A DNA stretch of 64,000 nucleotides from Catenulispora sp. MAP5-51 (GCF_041261205.1 NZ_JBGCCH010000032.1:1-64000); one strand, 5' to 3'; counted from the stretch's first letter, positions 35,048 to 45,478 are shown. The notes: generated by a model not told the origin, from the sequence alone. Translations and numbers: made by a program.

Positions 35048-35224
35048 TGGAGGCCACCGGCCGGCGCGCTTCAGGAGGCGCCGCCACAGCATCTTGATCC
35101 GGACCGGGCCGGTCGCAGCCACAAACGGTCTCGAATAGGTCTCGAAACGGCTTTGTGGGAAGCCTGCCGTTGTCGGCATGGGTTGCTAGGTTCGACATGT
35201 CTATTGGTTCGGAGGGGATTTAAC

Positions 35225-36139
35225 ATGCAAATGCGCACTACAGGTTCCAGGACACGACTCCTCGGCACGGCTCTGGCGGTGGCGTTAGCCGCCACCGGCG
35301 CGCTGAGCGCCTGCTCGTCGAGCTCCAAGGGCGGCTCCAAGGTCGTCGTGGCCTCGGCGGCGTTCCCGGAGAACGCGCTGCTCATGGAGATCTACGCGCA
35401 GGCACTGGAGGCCAAGGGCATCTCCGTGGAGCGCAAACCCAACGTCGGGCAGCGCGATGTGCTGTTCCAGCAGTTGAAGTCGGACTCGATAACCGTGGTC
35501 CCGGAGTACAACGGCGCGCTGCTGGCCTACCTGGACAAGACCGCGACCGAGACCTCGCAGAGCGCCGTGGACCAGGCGGTGACCGCGAAGCTGCCGAGCA
35601 ACCTGGAGATCCTGCAGCCCGCCGCCGCCCAGGACAACGACTCGCTGGTGGTCACCCAGGCGCTGGCCACGAAGGACAGCCTGAAGAACGTCTCCGACCT
35701 CGCCCCCTACGCCAAGGACCTGGTCCTGGGCTCGGCGCCGGAGTTCAAGACGCGGCAGCAGGGCGTGGTGGGCCTGCAGAGCCTCTACGGGCTGACCTTC
35801 AAGGACTTCAAGCCGCTGGACAACTCCGGGCCGCAGACGGTCTCCGCGCTGCAGCACGGCGACGCGGACGTCGTCGACCTCTACAGCACCACCCCGGCCA
35901 TCAAGACCAACGGCTTCGTCGTCCTCAACGACGACAAGGGCCTGTTCGGCGTGCAGAACGTGATCCCGCTGGTCGACAAGACCAAGCTGTCCCAGGCCGG
36001 CGTGGACGCGCTGAACGGCGTGTCGGCCAAGCTGGACACCACGACGCTGACCTCGCTGCTGGAGCAGGTCGTCACCGAGAAGAAGGACCCCGCGGACGTG
36101 GCCAAGACGTGGCTGGCGTCGGTGGGCCTGAACAAGTGA
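35225..36139 (+). CDS. OpuC/ProX-type substrate-binding lipoprotein 2
   Basis: 304 aa. Signal peptide with lipobox LSAC (Cys about 29). The same fold and motifs as the 33.0-kb protein (ASAAFPENALLMEIYAQAL, VVPEYNGALLAYLDK, LVLGSAPEFKTRQQGVVGLQSLYGLTFKDF, QNVIPLVDKTKLSQ), so an ancient tandem paralogue. ATG at 35225 has GGAGGGG 8 bases upstream. No second ATPase or permease is nearby; it probably shares the upstream importer with a different ligand or affinity. Confidence 0.9.
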   Translation: MQMRTTGSRTRLLGTALAVALAATGALSACSSSSKGGSKVVVASAAFPENALLMEIYAQALEAKGISVERKPNVGQRDVLFQQLKSDSITVVPEYNGALLAYLDKTATETSQSAVDQAVTAKLPSNLEILQPAAAQDNDSLVVTQALATKDSLKNVSDLAPYAKDLVLGSAPEFKTRQQGVVGLQSLYGLTFKDFKPLDNSGPQTVSALQHGDADVVDLYSTTPAIKTNGFVVLNDDKGLFGVQNVIPLVDKTKLSQAGVDALNGVSAKLDTTTLTSLLEQVVTEKKDPADVAKTWLASVGLNK

Positions 36140-36154
36140 CCCGTCGCTGAACGA

Positions 36155-36199
36155 TGATTCCGGGCCGCGGGCGGGCATCTCGCCCGCGGCCCGGAATCA
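36155..36199. terminator. bidirectional hairpin terminator
   Basis: A perfect 19-bp inverted repeat (36155-36173 and 36181-36199) with a 7-base loop lies between the convergent binding-protein and CBS genes. No T-run follows on either strand. It is the strongest hairpin noticed in the window. Confidence 0.85.
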
Positions 36200-36213
36200 C
36201 CTGCCCGCAGCCC

Positions 36214-36651
36214 TTACGGCAGCTTGTCCTTGTGGCCCGACTTCGAGATGAGCGCCATCAGCTCGCCGACCGCCGCGGTCGGCAAATTCTTGGCCAAATC
36301 CGCGATGCCGATCACCCCGACGAGCTTGCCGGCCGCGACCACCGGCAGCCGCCGGACCCGGTTGCGGCCCATCGTCTCCACCACGGTGGTCACCGGCGCG
36401 TCGGCGTCGACGCTGTGGATCCCGCCGCGCATCAGCTCCCCGGCCTGCCGGATCGTCGGGTCGTCGTTCGAGGCCATGGCCTCGACCACCAGGTCGCGGT
36501 CGGTGAGCATGCCCACCAGGCGGCCGGTGTCGTCGACCACCGGCACGCAGCCGACGTCCTCGTCGCGCAGCACCCGGGCCACGTGCACCAGGTTGTCCGA
36601 TTCCAGCACCGACTTGGGTGCCTCGGTCATCACATCGCGGACCGTGACCAT
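36214..36651 (-). CDS. two-CBS-domain protein
   Basis: 145 aa, made only of a CBS pair: VRDVMTEAPKSVLESDNLVHVARVLRDEDVGCVPVVDDTGRLVGMLTDRDLV and AGELMRGGIHSVDADAPVTTVVETMGRNRVRRLPVVAAGKLVGVIGIADLAKNL. Such stand-alone modules bind adenine nucleotides and sense energy or stress state; the partner is unknown. ATG at 36651, divergent from the membrane locus at 36.86 kb. Confidence 0.9.
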   Translation of the reverse strand: MVTVRDVMTEAPKSVLESDNLVHVARVLRDEDVGCVPVVDDTGRLVGMLTDRDLVVEAMASNDDPTIRQAGELMRGGIHSVDADAPVTTVVETMGRNRVRRLPVVAAGKLVGVIGIADLAKNLPTAAVGELMALISKSGHKDKLP

Positions 36652-36861
36652 GCTTCCTCCTGCTGCGGCTGCCGCACCGAATAGCCGGGACTGTCCCGTT
36701 CAGCTTGGCCGGGGCCGGGCTGAACCGCTTTGTCGTGATCTGCCAGACGGGTTACCGTCGGCAGACCGCCCGCCACCCGCCGTAGCCGGCCGAAACGGGT
36801 TATCCTCCCTTGGCGAGCCATGAACCAGCCTTCACGGGGCGCGACAGGGGGGAGCCACACC

Positions 36862-37917
36862 ATGACCGAGGCCGTCACGACGGCCCTGTCCGGATCCGCA
36901 CCGCTGCCGGCCCCCAAGGTGACCCTCCCCCGGGAGCTCATACGGGTGCTGCGGGTGTGGCCGGACTGGCTGTTCGGGATGCTCGCCTCGATGGGCCTGG
37001 GACTGGCCACCGGCGCCTTCCTGTACTGGGACCCCTTCAGCGGCCGGGTCCGGGACCCGCTGACCCTGATCGTCACCATCGTGCTCACCGCGGCCGCCGA
37101 CGCCTCGCTGACCAACCAGCTGGCCGCCGAGCCGGAATGGGCCATCAAGGTCCTGTCCGCCGGCGGCGACCCCGCGCGGATGCTGCGGGTGCGCAACCAG
37201 GTCCTGTACATCTTCGAGGCCGGATTCGCCTTCGGCGTCGCCGGCCTGGTGATCCTGCTGACCAAGGACCACCACTGGGTCAAGCACAACTGGCCGATCA
37301 TCGCCGAGCTGCCGCTGGCCCCGATCGCCGCCGGCAACCTGGCCTCGGTCCTGTTCCCCTGCCCGTTCATGCGGCTGCGCCACCGGCTCCAGGCCACCAC
37401 CACGTGGCCGCGCTGGGGCGCGTACATAGGCATCCCGTTCGCGCTGACCTCGCTGGGCACCGCGACCGTGATGGGCTTCCCGGCCTGGATGGAGCAGCAG
37501 GTCAAGCACTCCGCGGCGCGGATGCACCACCGGCCGGGCTGGCTGACCGCGGACAACATCCACTACGCGACCTGGCTGATCGCGGTCCCGGTGCTCAACC
37601 TGCTGATCTGGGCGCTCGCCCTGAAGACCGCCGACAGCCTGGCCCACCTGCGCCGCCGCCACCTCGTCGTCCTGATGCAGAAGCACACCGAGCTGGCCCA
37701 GGACATGGACGACATCTCGCTGTGGCAGGCCGTCAAGGCCCTGCCCGCTAACCTGCGGACCATCCCCTCGGAGGTCTACGAGGTCGCGACCGTCGAGATC
37801 GAGGAGGTCCGCAAGGTCGGCGGGCACATCGACCGCGGCCTGGAGCACGCGCTGGCCCGGCAGGCCGCGAAGATCCGCGCCAAGCGCGCCGCCGAGCAGA
37901 GCACCGGAACGGCATGA
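36862..37917 (+). CDS. polytopic membrane protein heading the MoxR locus
   Basis: 351 aa, not recognised. About six membrane helices lie within residues 30-275 (WLFGMLASMGLGLATGAFLY, LTLIVTIVLTAAADAS, IFEAGFAFGVAGLVILL, and so on), followed by a 90-residue cytosolic helical tail (EEVRKVGGHIDRGLEHAL). The ATG at 36862 follows GGGGGGAG; an ATG at 36820 is less likely. Stop overlaps the next start (ATGA). It is the first gene of a run of seven co-directional genes. Confidence 0.75.
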   Translation: MTEAVTTALSGSAPLPAPKVTLPRELIRVLRVWPDWLFGMLASMGLGLATGAFLYWDPFSGRVRDPLTLIVTIVLTAAADASLTNQLAAEPEWAIKVLSAGGDPARMLRVRNQVLYIFEAGFAFGVAGLVILLTKDHHWVKHNWPIIAELPLAPIAAGNLASVLFPCPFMRLRHRLQATTTWPRWGAYIGIPFALTSLGTATVMGFPAWMEQQVKHSAARMHHRPGWLTADNIHYATWLIAVPVLNLLIWALALKTADSLAHLRRRHLVVLMQKHTELAQDMDDISLWQAVKALPANLRTIPSEVYEVATVEIEEVRKVGGHIDRGLEHALARQAAKIRAKRAAEQSTGTA

Positions 37918-38870
37918 CCGGCAATCCCAAGCGCTGGCTGCCCGCCGCGGTGGTCGTCCTGGCCATCGCCGCGATGGCCGTGGCCGGCCGGCGCAAAGAC
38001 GGGCTGAACGCCGGCCTGGCCACCGGGGTGTGGGACGGCGGCCGGGTGATCGCGGCGCTGGCCGCGGTGATCGTGCTGGCGGTGATCGCCACGAACTTCG
38101 CCAAGCACCGCGACGACGGCTACGGCCTGCTGCACCGCGCCGGCACGGCGACCGCCGTGCTGCTCACCGTCGCCGCCGTGCTGACGCCGATCGGGCTGCT
38201 GTTCTTCGGCCGCAAGCCCGAGCCGCCCCCGGTGCAGAAACCGGCCCCGCCCGGAACGGCCTCACCCCGCTTCCCGTCGATGCCGAGCCAGAACATGCAC
38301 GTCCAGTCCGGCAAGGACGGCTTCGCCCGCGCGATCGGGCTGAGCCTGTTGTTCCTGGTCCTGGCCGCGGTGTTCGCGCTCCTGGTGTACCTCCTCATCC
38401 GGCTGCTGTCCCGCCGCTGGTTCACCCGGCAGGCGCTGGAGCTCCTCGACTTCGACCCGCTGGCCCCGGAGCTCGAGCAGCTCGCCGAGGCCGTCGCGGC
38501 CGGAGCTGAAGCGCTGGAGTACGAGGGCGACGCCCGCGAGGCCGTCATCGCCTGCTACTCGGCGATGGAGCTGGCGGTGAGCGCGGGCGGCGGCGGACGG
38601 CGGGCCACGGACACCCCCGAGGAGTTCCTGCGCCGGGTCACCGTGGCGAACCTCATCCCGGAGGAGCCGGCGCGCAAGCTCACCGAACTGTTCCGCGAGG
38701 CGCGCTTCTCCCGGCACCGCATCGCCGAGGAGAAGCGCGACGCGGCGCGCGAGGCGCTGCGCGTCATCTCCGTGCACATCGAAGGGCGTGCGGCGGCGCT
38801 GGCCGCCGAGTCCGCGCAGCGGGCGGCCGGCGCCGCCGCCTCCCCGGCACCGGCCGGCGGGAGGCCTTGA
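37914..38870 (+). CDS. DUF4129-type membrane protein
   Basis: 318 aa. Three N-terminal membrane segments (about 9-25, 42-60, 75-98) and a fourth at about 140-165 are followed by a cytosolic DUF4129-like domain (ALEYEGDAREAVIACYSAMELAVSAGG, ATDTPEEFLRRV, ARKLTELFREARFS). DUF4129 normally sits at the C-terminus of transglutaminase-like TgpA proteins in MoxR/DUF58 loci; here no transglutaminase domain is present. Overlaps the previous gene by 4 bases. Confidence 0.8.
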   Translation: MTGNPKRWLPAAVVVLAIAAMAVAGRRKDGLNAGLATGVWDGGRVIAALAAVIVLAVIATNFAKHRDDGYGLLHRAGTATAVLLTVAAVLTPIGLLFFGRKPEPPPVQKPAPPGTASPRFPSMPSQNMHVQSGKDGFARAIGLSLLFLVLAAVFALLVYLLIRLLSRRWFTRQALELLDFDPLAPELEQLAEAVAAGAEALEYEGDAREAVIACYSAMELAVSAGGGGRRATDTPEEFLRRVTVANLIPEEPARKLTELFREARFSRHRIAEEKRDAAREALRVISVHIEGRAAALAAESAQRAAGAAASPAPAGGRP

Positions 38871-39559
38871 TGGGCGGCCTGAACAACATGGAGAACCATC
38901 AGGCGGCCATGGAGCGCTCCCAGGAACGCCACCGCCGCGCGCTGGCGAACCGGCGCCGGGACGAGCAGGACGGCGACCAGCCGGGCCCGTCCGCCGCCGA
39001 GCGCCGCAAGTGGCTCGCGATCGGCGGCGCGCTGGCGGCGATGACCGCCGTCGTGGGGCTGTCGTCCTGGCTGGTCCTGGGCACCCGGTGGCTGGGCCTG
39101 GCGCTGGGCGCCTGCGTGGCGGCCGTCGCGCTCGCCGCCTGGTACAGCGTGTCCGGCCGGACCCTCGGGATGGACGGCGACGTGCGCGAGCGCGTACTGG
39201 AACGCCACTACATCGGCGTGGCCTGGTACGCCTCCATGCTGCGCACCACGCGCGAGCGCGGCGGCTACGAACGCGGGCTGCGGCGGGAGCTGACCCGGCT
39301 GGCCGCGGCGCGGGTGGCCGAGCGGCACGGCGTGAACCTGTACCGGGATCCGCAGGCCGCGGCGCGGTTGATCGGGACCGACCTGTGGCCGCTGGTGGAC
39401 CCGGCGGCGGCCCGGGCCGCCGGCACCGGCCCGGGTACCAGCGCAGGCACCAGCGCGGGCACCAGCACAGCCGCCGGCACCGACCGGCCCGGCACGCCGC
39501 CGCCCGAGATCCCGATCCGGGCGGTCGCCGAGCTGATCGAACGGCTGGAGCGGATGTGA
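38870..39559 (+). CDS. small membrane protein of the MoxR locus
   Basis: 229 aa, unknown. A charged N-terminus (MERSQERHRRALANRRRDEQDGD) precedes two membrane helices (WLAIGGALAAMTAVVGLSSWLVL and WLGLALGACVAAVALAAWY, about 50-90). A cytosolic helical part with a Gly/Thr/Ala-rich spacer (GTSAGTSAGTS) follows. The ATG at 38870 has GGGAGG 6 bases before; it begins at the last base of the preceding stop codon. Similar small proteins lie between DUF4129 and MoxR genes in related genomes. Confidence 0.7.
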   Translation: MGGLNNMENHQAAMERSQERHRRALANRRRDEQDGDQPGPSAAERRKWLAIGGALAAMTAVVGLSSWLVLGTRWLGLALGACVAAVALAAWYSVSGRTLGMDGDVRERVLERHYIGVAWYASMLRTTRERGGYERGLRRELTRLAAARVAERHGVNLYRDPQAAARLIGTDLWPLVDPAAARAAGTGPGTSAGTSAGTSTAAGTDRPGTPPPEIPIRAVAELIERLERM

Positions 39560-39588
39560 GCGGATGTGAACAGACCAGAGGAGAACCG

Positions 39589-40643
<1,055 letters not shown>

Positions 40644-40647
<4 letters not shown>

Positions 40648-42020
40648 GCGGCGAGCCGACGCCGGGTTCGGCGACCCGCCCCAAAACCACCCCGGCCCCC
40701 GCCCCGACCGTCTGGCGTCCCTCCCAGCGCGCCGTCAGGCTCCTGACCGCCGCGATCTGCGCGCTGGTCCCGGCGGTCGCGTTCGGCGCGTGGTGGTGCG
40801 TGCCGCTGGCGGCGGTGCCGCTGCTGATGCTCACCGCGCACCCCGCCTCGCATCCCAAGCGGGTGCGCGCCGAGGTCGAGGTCCCCGAGCGCCGCTTGTT
40901 CGAGGGCGACGTCCTGACCGCGACCATCCGGCTGGGCGCCGACGGCGCCGCGGGCTGGACCCGCCAGGAGTACCTGCCGCCGCGCTCCCGCGACGACCAC
41001 GACTTCGGCGGCGCCCCGACGCCCTCGGGGGTGCGGCTGGAGTCGCTGGAGCTGACCCGCGGCGTGATCACCGTGAAGCTGCTGATCCCGCGCTGGGGCC
41101 GCTGGTCGCTCGGCGCGGTCGCGATCGACGTGTACGACACCGCCGGCCTGCGCCTCACCTCGCTGCACGCCGACCTCGGCGAGGTCGAGGCGTTCCCGGT
41201 GCCGGCCCCGGACGACACCACGCTGGCCCCGGTGCGCTTCCCGGACCGCTTCGGCGAGCACTCGGCGCGCACGCCGGGCGAGGGCGTGGAGTTCATCCAG
41301 GTGCGGCCGTACGTGTTCGGCGACCGCCAGCGCCGGATCAACTGGCCGGCCACCACCCGGCGCCGCGAGCTGCAGGTCAACACCTTCGAGGCCGAACGCG
41401 CCGCGGAGGCGGTGGTGGTCGTGGACGCGCTGTCCGACCTGCCGCAGCCGCCGGCCCTGGACAACCCGCGCCCGCGCTCCACCCTGGACACCGCGGTGCG
41501 CGGCGCCGCCGGCCTGGCCCAGGCCTACCTGACCGCGCACGACCGGATCGGCCTGGTCACCCTGTCCGGCCGGGTGCAGTGGCTGACGCCGGGCTCCGGC
41601 ACCGCGCACCTGTACCGCATCGCGCAGACGGTCATGGACCTGCGCAAGGACTTCACCTACGAGACCGGCGGCCTGAGCCGCCTGCCCACCCGCGTGCTGC
41701 CGCGCGGCGCCCTGGTCTACATCTTCAGCCCCCTGCTGGACCCCGGCGTGGTCGAGGCGATCAGCGAGCTCGCCGATCGCGGCCACCCCCTGGTGGTCAT
41801 CGACGTGCTGGCCCACGAGCCGGCCCCGACAAGCAGTGCCGGCGCCAGGCCGGACCACTTGGACGCGCTGGCGCTCCGGCTGTGGCGGCTGGACCGGCAG
41901 GCGGTGCGGTTCGTGCTCGGCGAGCTGGGGGTGCCGGTGGTGTCCTGGGACGGTCTGGAGCCGCTGGATCTGGCGCTGGCTCCGCTGCAGCAGGCACCGC
42001 TGGCCGGGAGGGTCCGATGA
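40644..42020 (+). CDS. DUF58 protein with VWA-like domain
   Basis: 458 aa. Two N-terminal membrane helices (about 30-65), a beta-rich module (VRAEVEVPERRLFEGDVLTATIRLG...), then the DUF58 signature YVFGDRQRRINWPATTRR (about 226-243). A VWA-like domain follows (AVVVVDALSDL, LAQAYLTAHDRIGLVTLSGRVQWLTPGSG). Forms the conserved partner of MoxR in the same operon; biochemical role unsettled in the family. Overlaps genes on both sides by 4 bases. Confidence 0.92.
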
Positions 42021-42700
42021 GCGGACAGAACGCGGGCCCGAGGTCTGCCACGGCTTCGGCTTCGGCTTCGGCTTCGGGCACCACCTCGGCCCTCCCCGCC
42101 GCGGAAAACGGCGGCGGTGGTCTCCTGGCCACCCGCGGATTCTGGGCCGGCTACGGCGTGGCGATGGCCGTGATGGGCGTCCGCCTGCCGATGTGGTCCT
42201 GGCCGCCGCAGACCGACCAGGTCGTCGTGCTGCTCTTCGCCACTGTGATCTTCGCCGCCCTCGCCCAGCCCTACACCGGCCGCCCGGTGCTGGCCTCGAT
42301 GCGGATGCACCACATGGCGCTGGCCCATCGCAACACCCTGCTGGTCGGCGCCTTCGTGATCCTGGTCGCCGTCGGGAAGCCGCAGGCCTGGGCCGCCGGC
42401 GTCGACGCGCTGCTGCTGGCCGGCTACCTGGTCCTGACCGACGCGCTCACCGTCCCGCCGCGGGTGCTCAAGCGGATCGCCTCCCCGGCGTTCCTGATCG
42501 CCCTGGTCGCGGTCATCGCCGGCGCGACGGCGCTGGTCGCGCTGCCGGCCGCGGACGACGCCTACCGCCCGATCCTGGTGGCCGTCGCGGGCGCCGCCGC
42601 ACTGGGGGCCGCGATGGCGACCGCCTTCGGGAGCGCCGAGGAACGGCGAGTAGGCTCGCGGAGAACCGAACACCAAAACCAGGACAGGTCCTCCGAATGA
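42017..42700 (+). CDS. membrane protein of the MoxR locus
   Basis: 227 aa, unknown. An Ala-Ser repeat near the N-terminus (from a GGCTTC hexamer repeat in the DNA around 42053-42076) is followed by about five membrane helices (TRGFWAGYGVAMAVMGVRL, VVLLFATVIFAALA, LLVGAFVILVAVG, and two more) and a charged tail. Similar multi-helix proteins follow DUF58 in several actinobacteria. Overlaps both neighbours (ATGA at each end). Confidence 0.72.
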   Translation: MSGQNAGPRSATASASASASGTTSALPAAENGGGGLLATRGFWAGYGVAMAVMGVRLPMWSWPPQTDQVVVLLFATVIFAALAQPYTGRPVLASMRMHHMALAHRNTLLVGAFVILVAVGKPQAWAAGVDALLLAGYLVLTDALTVPPRVLKRIASPAFLIALVAVIAGATALVALPAADDAYRPILVAVAGAAALGAAMATAFGSAEERRVGSRRTEHQNQDRSSE

Positions 42701-43140
42701 CTACGCTGACCTCCGGTGCCATCAAGCGCTACCGCGTGATGGCTCTGTTCACCGGCACCATGCTGCTGCTGCTCACCTTCGTGGTCATCCCGCTGCAGCT
42801 GTGGGCCCACAACAAGACGCTGGAGAAGCCGGTCGCGATGATCCACGGCTACGGCTACATGCTGTACCTGATCGTGGCGCTCGACCTGTGCCTGCGGGCC
42901 CGGTACAAGCCGATCCGCACCATCCTGATCCTGCTGGTCGGCGTGGTGCCGTTCCTGGCGTTCTACTACGAGCGCATCGTGGTGCGCGACACGCAGCGGC
43001 TGCTGGCCGAGGCGCAGGAGCGGGCGGCGAAGAAGAAGGCCAAGGCCGCCTCGAAGGCGACGCGGACCAAGACCGTCGTCACCGTCGGTGCGCAGGGCGG
43101 GAACGCTACGGAGTCGCCGGAGCCCGCTCAAGCGGACTGA
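42697..43140 (+). CDS. DUF3817 family membrane protein
   Basis: 147 aa. Three membrane helices with the family features TGTMLLLLTFVVIPLQLWA, VAMIHGYGYMLYLIVALDL and ILLVGVVPFLAFYYERIV, followed by a Lys/Ala-rich cytosolic coiled tail (LLAEAQERAAKKKAKAASKA). Last of the seven coupled genes. Its final 35 bases overlap the convergent SURF1 gene. Confidence 0.82.
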   Translation: MTTLTSGAIKRYRVMALFTGTMLLLLTFVVIPLQLWAHNKTLEKPVAMIHGYGYMLYLIVALDLCLRARYKPIRTILILLVGVVPFLAFYYERIVVRDTQRLLAEAQERAAKKKAKAASKATRTKTVVTVGAQGGNATESPEPAQAD

Positions 43141-43984
43141 GCGCTTCGGCCTCTTCCAGTTCCGCTTCTGACTCTTCTGACTCTGCTTCGACTTCTTCGT
43201 CGTCCTCGAGTTCGTCGTCCTCGGGCTCGACCGGGTTGGCCAGCCGCCGGACGTAGGTGACGAACCACCACAGCCCCACGACGCCGAACATCCACCACTG
43301 CAATGTGTAGCCGACGTTGAGGATGTACCACGACGAGCTGTTCGGCGGGGCCGGCGCCGGAATCGCGGTCAGCGTCCCCGCCCCCGGGTCGGCGACCGGG
43401 GCCACGCTCGTCTGGTTGACGTAGGCCTGGTCCAGGTTGCTGTACGGCCAGGTGTTCACCAGCGTCGCGACGTCCACCGAGGCGATCAGGTGCGCCGGGT
43501 CCTTCGCCGCGGCGTCGGAGGCGTCCGGCGGGGCGCCGTCGGCCGGCTCCTCGGCGGACAGCCAGCCGGTGACGGTGACCCGGCCGGCCGGGACCGGCGG
43601 CGGCGTGACCTTCTGCGCGCTCCAGCCGCGGCTGACCACGACCACGGTGCCGTCGGCCAGCTTCAGCGGGGCGATGGTGATGTAGCCGATGCGGCCGTCC
43701 GGGAAGCGGCGGTCGGGCACCAGCAGCTGGTGGCCGCCGTCGAAGACCCCCGAGACGCTGACCGCGTGGCCGATGGCGTCGTCCGTGGCCGGGGACCCGT
43801 CCTTGAGCAGCTGCGCCAGCGGCGCGGGCGTCACGTACGCGGCCGCGGCCTGCGGGCTCAGCTTGTGCGTGCGGTGGGCGCGCGACCACTGCCACATCCC
43901 CAGGCCGACGAAGGCCACGGTGAGCACGATCAGGGCCGTGATCGCCGCGAGCCAGGCGGGGCGGAACAGGAAGCGGTACTTCAT
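43106..43984 (-). CDS. SURF1 family cytochrome oxidase assembly protein
   Basis: 292 aa. Two membrane helices flank an outside domain: N-terminal WLAAITALIVLTVAFVGLGMWQW and C-terminal YTLQWWMFGVVGLWWFVTYVRRLANP. Between them are LLVPDRRFPDGRIGYITIAPLKLADGTVVVVSRGW and YSNLDQAYVNQTS, typical of SURF1. It helps insert haem into the aa3-type oxidase. The C-terminal 45 residues form a long acidic tail (EDDELEDDEEVEAESEESEAELEEAEAL) extending into the convergent DUF3817 gene. A copper-delivery block follows 2 kb away. Confidence 0.9.
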   Translation of the reverse strand: MKYRFLFRPAWLAAITALIVLTVAFVGLGMWQWSRAHRTHKLSPQAAAAYVTPAPLAQLLKDGSPATDDAIGHAVSVSGVFDGGHQLLVPDRRFPDGRIGYITIAPLKLADGTVVVVSRGWSAQKVTPPPVPAGRVTVTGWLSAEEPADGAPPDASDAAAKDPAHLIASVDVATLVNTWPYSNLDQAYVNQTSVAPVADPGAGTLTAIPAPAPPNSSSWYILNVGYTLQWWMFGVVGLWWFVTYVRRLANPVEPEDDELEDDEEVEAESEESEAELEEAEALSPLERAPATP

Positions 43985-44211
43985 CGCCCCCAGCTTCCCA
44001 CGCCTGTGAACGCGGTAAGAATCGGGTCGCTTTTCGGCGTGAAAACCGTGGCTCCTCCTTCGTTGTGCGTCACTAAGGGAATACTCTGAGTGCGGCGGGA
44101 GGCGCTGCCCGTAAAAATCTGCGCACTATGAAGGTCTGCGCACACAATGAACAGGCCCTTCGCACCCGCCAGGGCTCCCATCCCGGCTCCCATCCCCGCG
44201 TTGGAGGTGAC

Positions 44212-44988
44212 GTGCAGCAACCGAGGCCGCAGGTCCCCGGCCCCGGGCGTCCCCGCGCCCCGAAGGACGACGACGCGCGGATCGTCGAACGGCTCCAGCG
44301 CTCCCTGCTCCCGTCGGTCCTGGAGGTCAAGGGCCTGGTCACCGCCGCGGAGTACGTCCCGGCGGCCCGCCACCACAACGTCGGCGGCGACTGGTACGAC
44401 GTCTTCGAGCCGGTCCCGGGCACCGTCGCCTGGGTGATCGGCGACGTGGCCGGGCACGGCTTCGGCGAGGCGGTCGTGATGGCCCAGCTCCGCAACGCCC
44501 TGCGCGCCTACGCCCTGGACACCGACGACCCGGCGGAGATCCTGCGCCGCCTGGACCGCTTCGTCACGGCCTACCTCCCGCACGACACCACCGCGACCGC
44601 CTGCGTGCTGGTCCTGGACCGCGCCACCGGCCGCGTCCGCTACAGCGGCGCCGGCCACCCGCCCCCGCTGCTGGTGGGCGAGCGCGAGGGCACCGCCAGC
44701 ACGCAGTGGCTGGACCAGGCCAAGGGCCTGCCGCTGGGCGTCCGCGAGACCGAGTACCGGCCGGTCGCGCAGTTCATGCTGGCCCCGGCGGACATGCTGG
44801 TGCTGTACACCGACGGCCTGGTCGAGAAGCCCGGCGACGACATCGAGGACGGCATGGAACGGCTGCGGATGGCGGCCCAGCTGGTGTGCACCGAGACGCC
44901 GGAGACGGTCTGCCGGCAGCTCATGCGCCTGCCCGGCGAGGCATACGCCGGGGACGACAGGGCCCTGCTGGTAAGCCGCATAAGCTGA
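44212..44988 (+). CDS. PP2C-type (SpoIIE) serine phosphatase
   Basis: 258 aa from the GTG at 44212, chosen for its full GGAGGTGA ribosome binding site; an ATG at 44128 would add 28 unlikely residues. The domain contains RIVERLQRSLLP, YVPAARHHNVGGDWYDVF (metal Asp), WVIGDVAGHGFGEAVVMAQLRNALRAYA, YSGAGHPPPLLV, LVLYTDGLVEKPGDDIEDG and DDRALLVSRIS. It dephosphorylates an anti-sigma antagonist or similar target; no sensor domain is attached and no such partner is nearby. Confidence 0.9.
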   Translation: MQQPRPQVPGPGRPRAPKDDDARIVERLQRSLLPSVLEVKGLVTAAEYVPAARHHNVGGDWYDVFEPVPGTVAWVIGDVAGHGFGEAVVMAQLRNALRAYALDTDDPAEILRRLDRFVTAYLPHDTTATACVLVLDRATGRVRYSGAGHPPPLLVGEREGTASTQWLDQAKGLPLGVRETEYRPVAQFMLAPADMLVLYTDGLVEKPGDDIEDGMERLRMAAQLVCTETPETVCRQLMRLPGEAYAGDDRALLVSRIS

Positions 44989-44992
44989 ACGC

Positions 44993-45478
44993 ATGTACGC
45001 GACCCGACCGGTAGACCTCGATTTCCTGGCGACGGCCCCGCTGCGCCTGTCCTTCGCCAACACCCTGCACGCCACGCCCGAGGCGGTCTTCGACGCCATA
45101 GCGCACGACGTCGCGGCGCTCCCCCGCTGGTACGGCGCGGTCGCGGCGGCGGAGTACGGCGGCGCGGTGCCCTTCGGCGTCGGCACGAAACGCCGGGTGA
45201 AGCTGGTCGGCGGCGTCGCGTTCCACGAGGAGGTCCTCGCCTGGGACACCCCGCACCGCTACGCGTACCGCATCGAGCGCACCACCGTCCCCGGCATCCG
45301 CGCCATGGCCGAGCAGTGGACCGTCCTGACGACCCCGGCCGGCACCCGGGTCGCGTGGACGATGGCGATCGACGCGACGCGGCCGGCGGCGATGGCCGTG
45401 CGCGCCTCGGCGCCGGGCATCGCGCTGGCCACCCGGCGGGCGATGGGGCAGCTGGACCGGTTGCTGGCGGCCGCTTAG
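44993..45478 (+). CDS. SRPBCC-fold (polyketide cyclase/dehydrase-like) protein
   Basis: 161 aa. Helix-grip fold for a hydrophobic ligand: LRLSFANTLHATPEAVFDAIAHDVAALPRWYGAV, RRVKLVGGVAFHEEVLAWDTPHRYAYRIER, TRVAWTMAIDA and a C-terminal helix MGQLDRLLAAA. Ligand and role unknown. It starts 4 bases after the phosphatase stop, so the two are probably co-transcribed. Confidence 0.8.
   Translation: MYATRPVDLDFLATAPLRLSFANTLHATPEAVFDAIAHDVAALPRWYGAVAAAEYGGAVPFGVGTKRRVKLVGGVAFHEEVLAWDTPHRYAYRIERTTVPGIRAMAEQWTVLTTPAGTRVAWTMAIDATRPAAMAVRASAPGIALATRRAMGQLDRLLAAA

Noticed and set aside
20458-36139. Natural-product biosynthetic cluster built from the acyl-CoA synthetases and thiolase-like genes
   Set aside because: No carrier protein, ketosynthase condensing enzyme with an active cysteine, NRPS or terpene gene is present.
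36820-36861. Upstream ATG for the MoxR-locus head gene
   Set aside because: The ATG at 36862 has the strong ribosome binding site, and the extra residues are not hydrophobic or conserved-looking.
44128-44211. N-terminal extension of the PP2C phosphatase
   Set aside because: The GTG at 44212 has a full GGAGGTGA site, and the extra 28 residues are low complexity.
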